Positions 62,418-64,000 of a stretch of DNA of 64,000 nt are shown here, one piece after another (the stretch's first letter is position 1; each line of letters begins with the position of its first letter). The stretch is from Ptiloglossa arizonensis. Lineage: Eukaryota; Arthropoda; Insecta; Hymenoptera; Colletidae. The notes beneath the pieces are model-generated. The model made no database searches, was not told the DNA's origin, and worked only from the letters and a program-made list of their open reading frames with translations. The stretch is from NCBI RefSeq assembly GCF_051014685.1, contig NW_027478533.1, positions 868,001 to 932,000 on the forward strand. Reading direction: 5' to 3'. Position numbers and translations under genes: made by a program.

Positions 62418-63321
62418 TATGCCTTCTCAACCATTTCTTGGCTTCAAACTCCCATATCTCGCGAACGGATAGACCTAACCCAAAAATTCCTGTTGCGTGT
62501 GAAAGTAGAAACTCGCCCGATTACAACGGTATGTGTAGTTTCTCCCTAGCCCATTCTGGTTAAGAGTTTGGAGCAGCAGAATAGCGAAAAATTGTTTGCA
62601 TTCTCAACCATTTCTTGGCTTCGAACTCCCATATCTCGCGAACGGATTGACCTAACGCAAAAATTCCTGTTGCGTCTGAAAGTAGAAACACGCCCGATTA
62701 CGACGGTATGTGTATTTTTTCCCTAGGCCATTCTGGTCAAGCGTTTGGAGCAGCAGAAGTGCGAAAAATTTGTTGCCTTCTTAACCATTTCTTAGCTTCA
62801 AACTCCCATATCTCGCGAACGGATTGACCTAACCCAAAAATTCCTATTGCATCTGATAATAGAAACTCGCCCGATTACAACGGTATGTGTATTTTTTCCC
62901 TAGGCCATTCTGGTTAAGCGTTTGGAGCAGCAGAAGTGCGAAAAATTTTTTGCCTTCTCAACCATTTCTTGGTTTCAAACTCCCATATCACGCGAACGGA
63001 TTGACCTAACCCAAAAGATCCTGTTGCGTCTGAAAGTAGAAACTCGCCCGATTACAACGGTATGTGTATTTTTTCCCTAGGCCATTCTAGTTAAACGTTT
63101 GGAGCAGCAGTAGTGCGAATAATTTGTTGTCTTCTTTACCATTTCTTAGCTTCAAACTCCCATATCTCGCGAACGGATTGACCTAACGCAAAAATTCCTG
63201 TTGCGTCTGAAAGTAGAAACACGCCCGATTACAACGGTATGTGTATTTTTTCTCTAGGCCATTCTGGTTAAGCGTTTGAAGCAGCAGAATAGCGAACAAT
63301 TTTTTGCCTTCTCAAACATTT

Positions 63322-64000
63322 CTTGGCTTCAAACTCCCATATCTCGCGAACGGATTGACCTAACCCAAAAATTCCTGTTGCGTCTGAAAGTAGAAACACG
63401 CCCGATTACGACGGTATGTGTATTTTTTCCCTAGGCCATTCTGGTCAAGCGTTTGGAGCAGCAGAAGTGCGAAAAATTTGTTGCCTTCTTAACCATTTCT
63501 TAGCTTCAAACTCCCATATCTCGCGAACGGATTGACCTAACCCAAAAATTCCTATTGCATCTGATAATAGAAACTCGCCCGATTACAACGGTATGTGTAT
63601 TTTTTCCCTAGGCCATCCTGGTTAAGCGTTTGGAGCAGCAGAATTGCCAAAAATTTTTTGCCTTCTCAACCATTTCTTGGCTTCAAACTGCCATATCTAG
63701 CGAACGGATGGACCTAACCCAAAAATTCCTATTGCATCTGAAAGTATAAACTCGCCCGATTACAACGGTATGTGTATTTTCTCCCTAGCCCATTCTGGTT
63801 AAGAGTTTGGAGCAGCTGAATAGCGAAAAATTGTTTGCATTCTCAACCATTTCTTGGCTTCAAACTCCCATATCTCGCGAACGGATTGACCTAACCCAAA
63901 AATTCCTGTTGCGTCTGAAATTAGAAACTCGCCCGATTAAAACGGTATGTGTATTTTTTCCCTAGGCCATTCTGGTTAAGCGTTTGGAGCAGCAGAAGTG
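63322..64000 (+). repeat. Block repeated at offset 4425 bp (copy 2, open at window end)
   Basis: Counterpart of 58897-59575, with ctgaaattag near 63915 for ctgaaagtag. The match is still running when the window ends. Confidence 0.82.
63867..64000 (+). repeat. Partial monomer cut by the window end
   Basis: The last landmark cccatatctcgcg starts at 63867. The unit stops after 134 bp in gcagcagaagtg because the window ends, not because the array does. Confidence 0.95.

Larger units (their letters stand above)
1..64000 (+). repeat. 177-bp satellite DNA array, uninterrupted, single orientation
   Basis: The landmark cccatatctcgcg recurs at 1, 178, 355, 532 and then every 176-177 bp to 63867, giving 361 complete monomers and one partial. 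Other landmarks in each unit, in order, are acctaaccc, aaaaattcc, cgcccgatta, gtattttttccctagg, ccattctggttaagcg, gagcagcag, aaaaatttttt and accatttcttggcttcaaac. Composition by hand count of one common monomer is 75 G+C in 177 (42%). No stretch lacks the repeat, so every gap between the sub-blocks listed below is also ordinary satellite. No unit is inverted. The array extends beyond both window ends. The size fits one nucleosome plus linker, which is typical of centromeric or pericentromeric satellites; that placement is inference. I do not recognise the family. Confidence 0.98.

Noticed and set aside
1..64000. CRISPR-like regular repeats
   Set aside because: There are no unique spacers: the whole 177-bp unit repeats, and any constant segment is followed by equally repeated sequence.
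1..64000. Known plant or animal centromere satellites (Arabidopsis 178-bp, Brassica 176-bp, human alpha 171-bp)
   Set aside because: The unit length is similar, but the sequence as I remember those families does not match; only the short CENP-B-like box recalls alpha satellite.

Overview
The window holds one thing: a tandem satellite DNA array that runs head-to-tail from the first base to the last. The monomer is 177 bp. Counting from its recognisable start (cccatatctcgcg) at base 1, I find 361 complete monomers up to base 63866 and a 134-bp piece of the next at 63867-64000. All units face the same way. I found no gene, RNA gene, transposon, CRISPR array or unique spacer, and the array leaves the window at both ends. 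A 64-kb monotonous array of nucleosome-sized units points to eukaryotic heterochromatin, most likely centromeric or pericentromeric. The monomer is about 42% G+C and its CpG count is close to that expected from composition (8 seen, about 8 expected by hand count). This fits a genome without strong germline CpG methylation, such as many invertebrates, better than a vertebrate or most plants. I do not recognise the family and cannot name the organism.

The monomers are variants of one consensus, and shared rare variants expose a second layer of order. There is no single higher-order repeat (HOR) register; the array is a patchwork of local multi-monomer duplications. From left to right: a 9-mer with a nested dimer (0-3 kb); an 8-mer seen three times (3-6.5 kb); a 707-bp tetramer in several copies (4-17 kb); a 14-monomer offset block (17-21 kb); a 7-mer tandem pair (21.4-23.8 kb); a 5-mer pair (25.4-27.1 kb); a block of about 4.7 kb repeated 44 monomers further on (29.3-33.9 and 37.1-41.7 kb), with nested copies between; a tetramer pair (45-46.4 kb); a 19-mer pair (45.7-52.3 kb); a 6-mer pair with no difference seen (53.6-55.9 kb); and 11- and 25-monomer offsets (58.9-64 kb).

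Variant types are zoned. PstI-site monomers (ctgcag) occur only at 571-23739. Monomers reading cccagaag...ctgctgcg occur at about 27-58 kb. Monomers reading aaaagatcc, ctgataatag or ttcttcttgcat occur only in the last third. Length change is almost purely loss: the expected end of 361 x 177 bp is missed by 31 bases, and 31 single-base losses seen by eye account for it, with no insertion required.

The functional lead worth following is a minus-strand 17-bp motif resembling the mammalian CENP-B box. It matches 7 of 9 core positions in the common monomer and 8 of 9 in roughly three dozen variants. Block boundaries given here were read by eye and may be off by some tens of bases.
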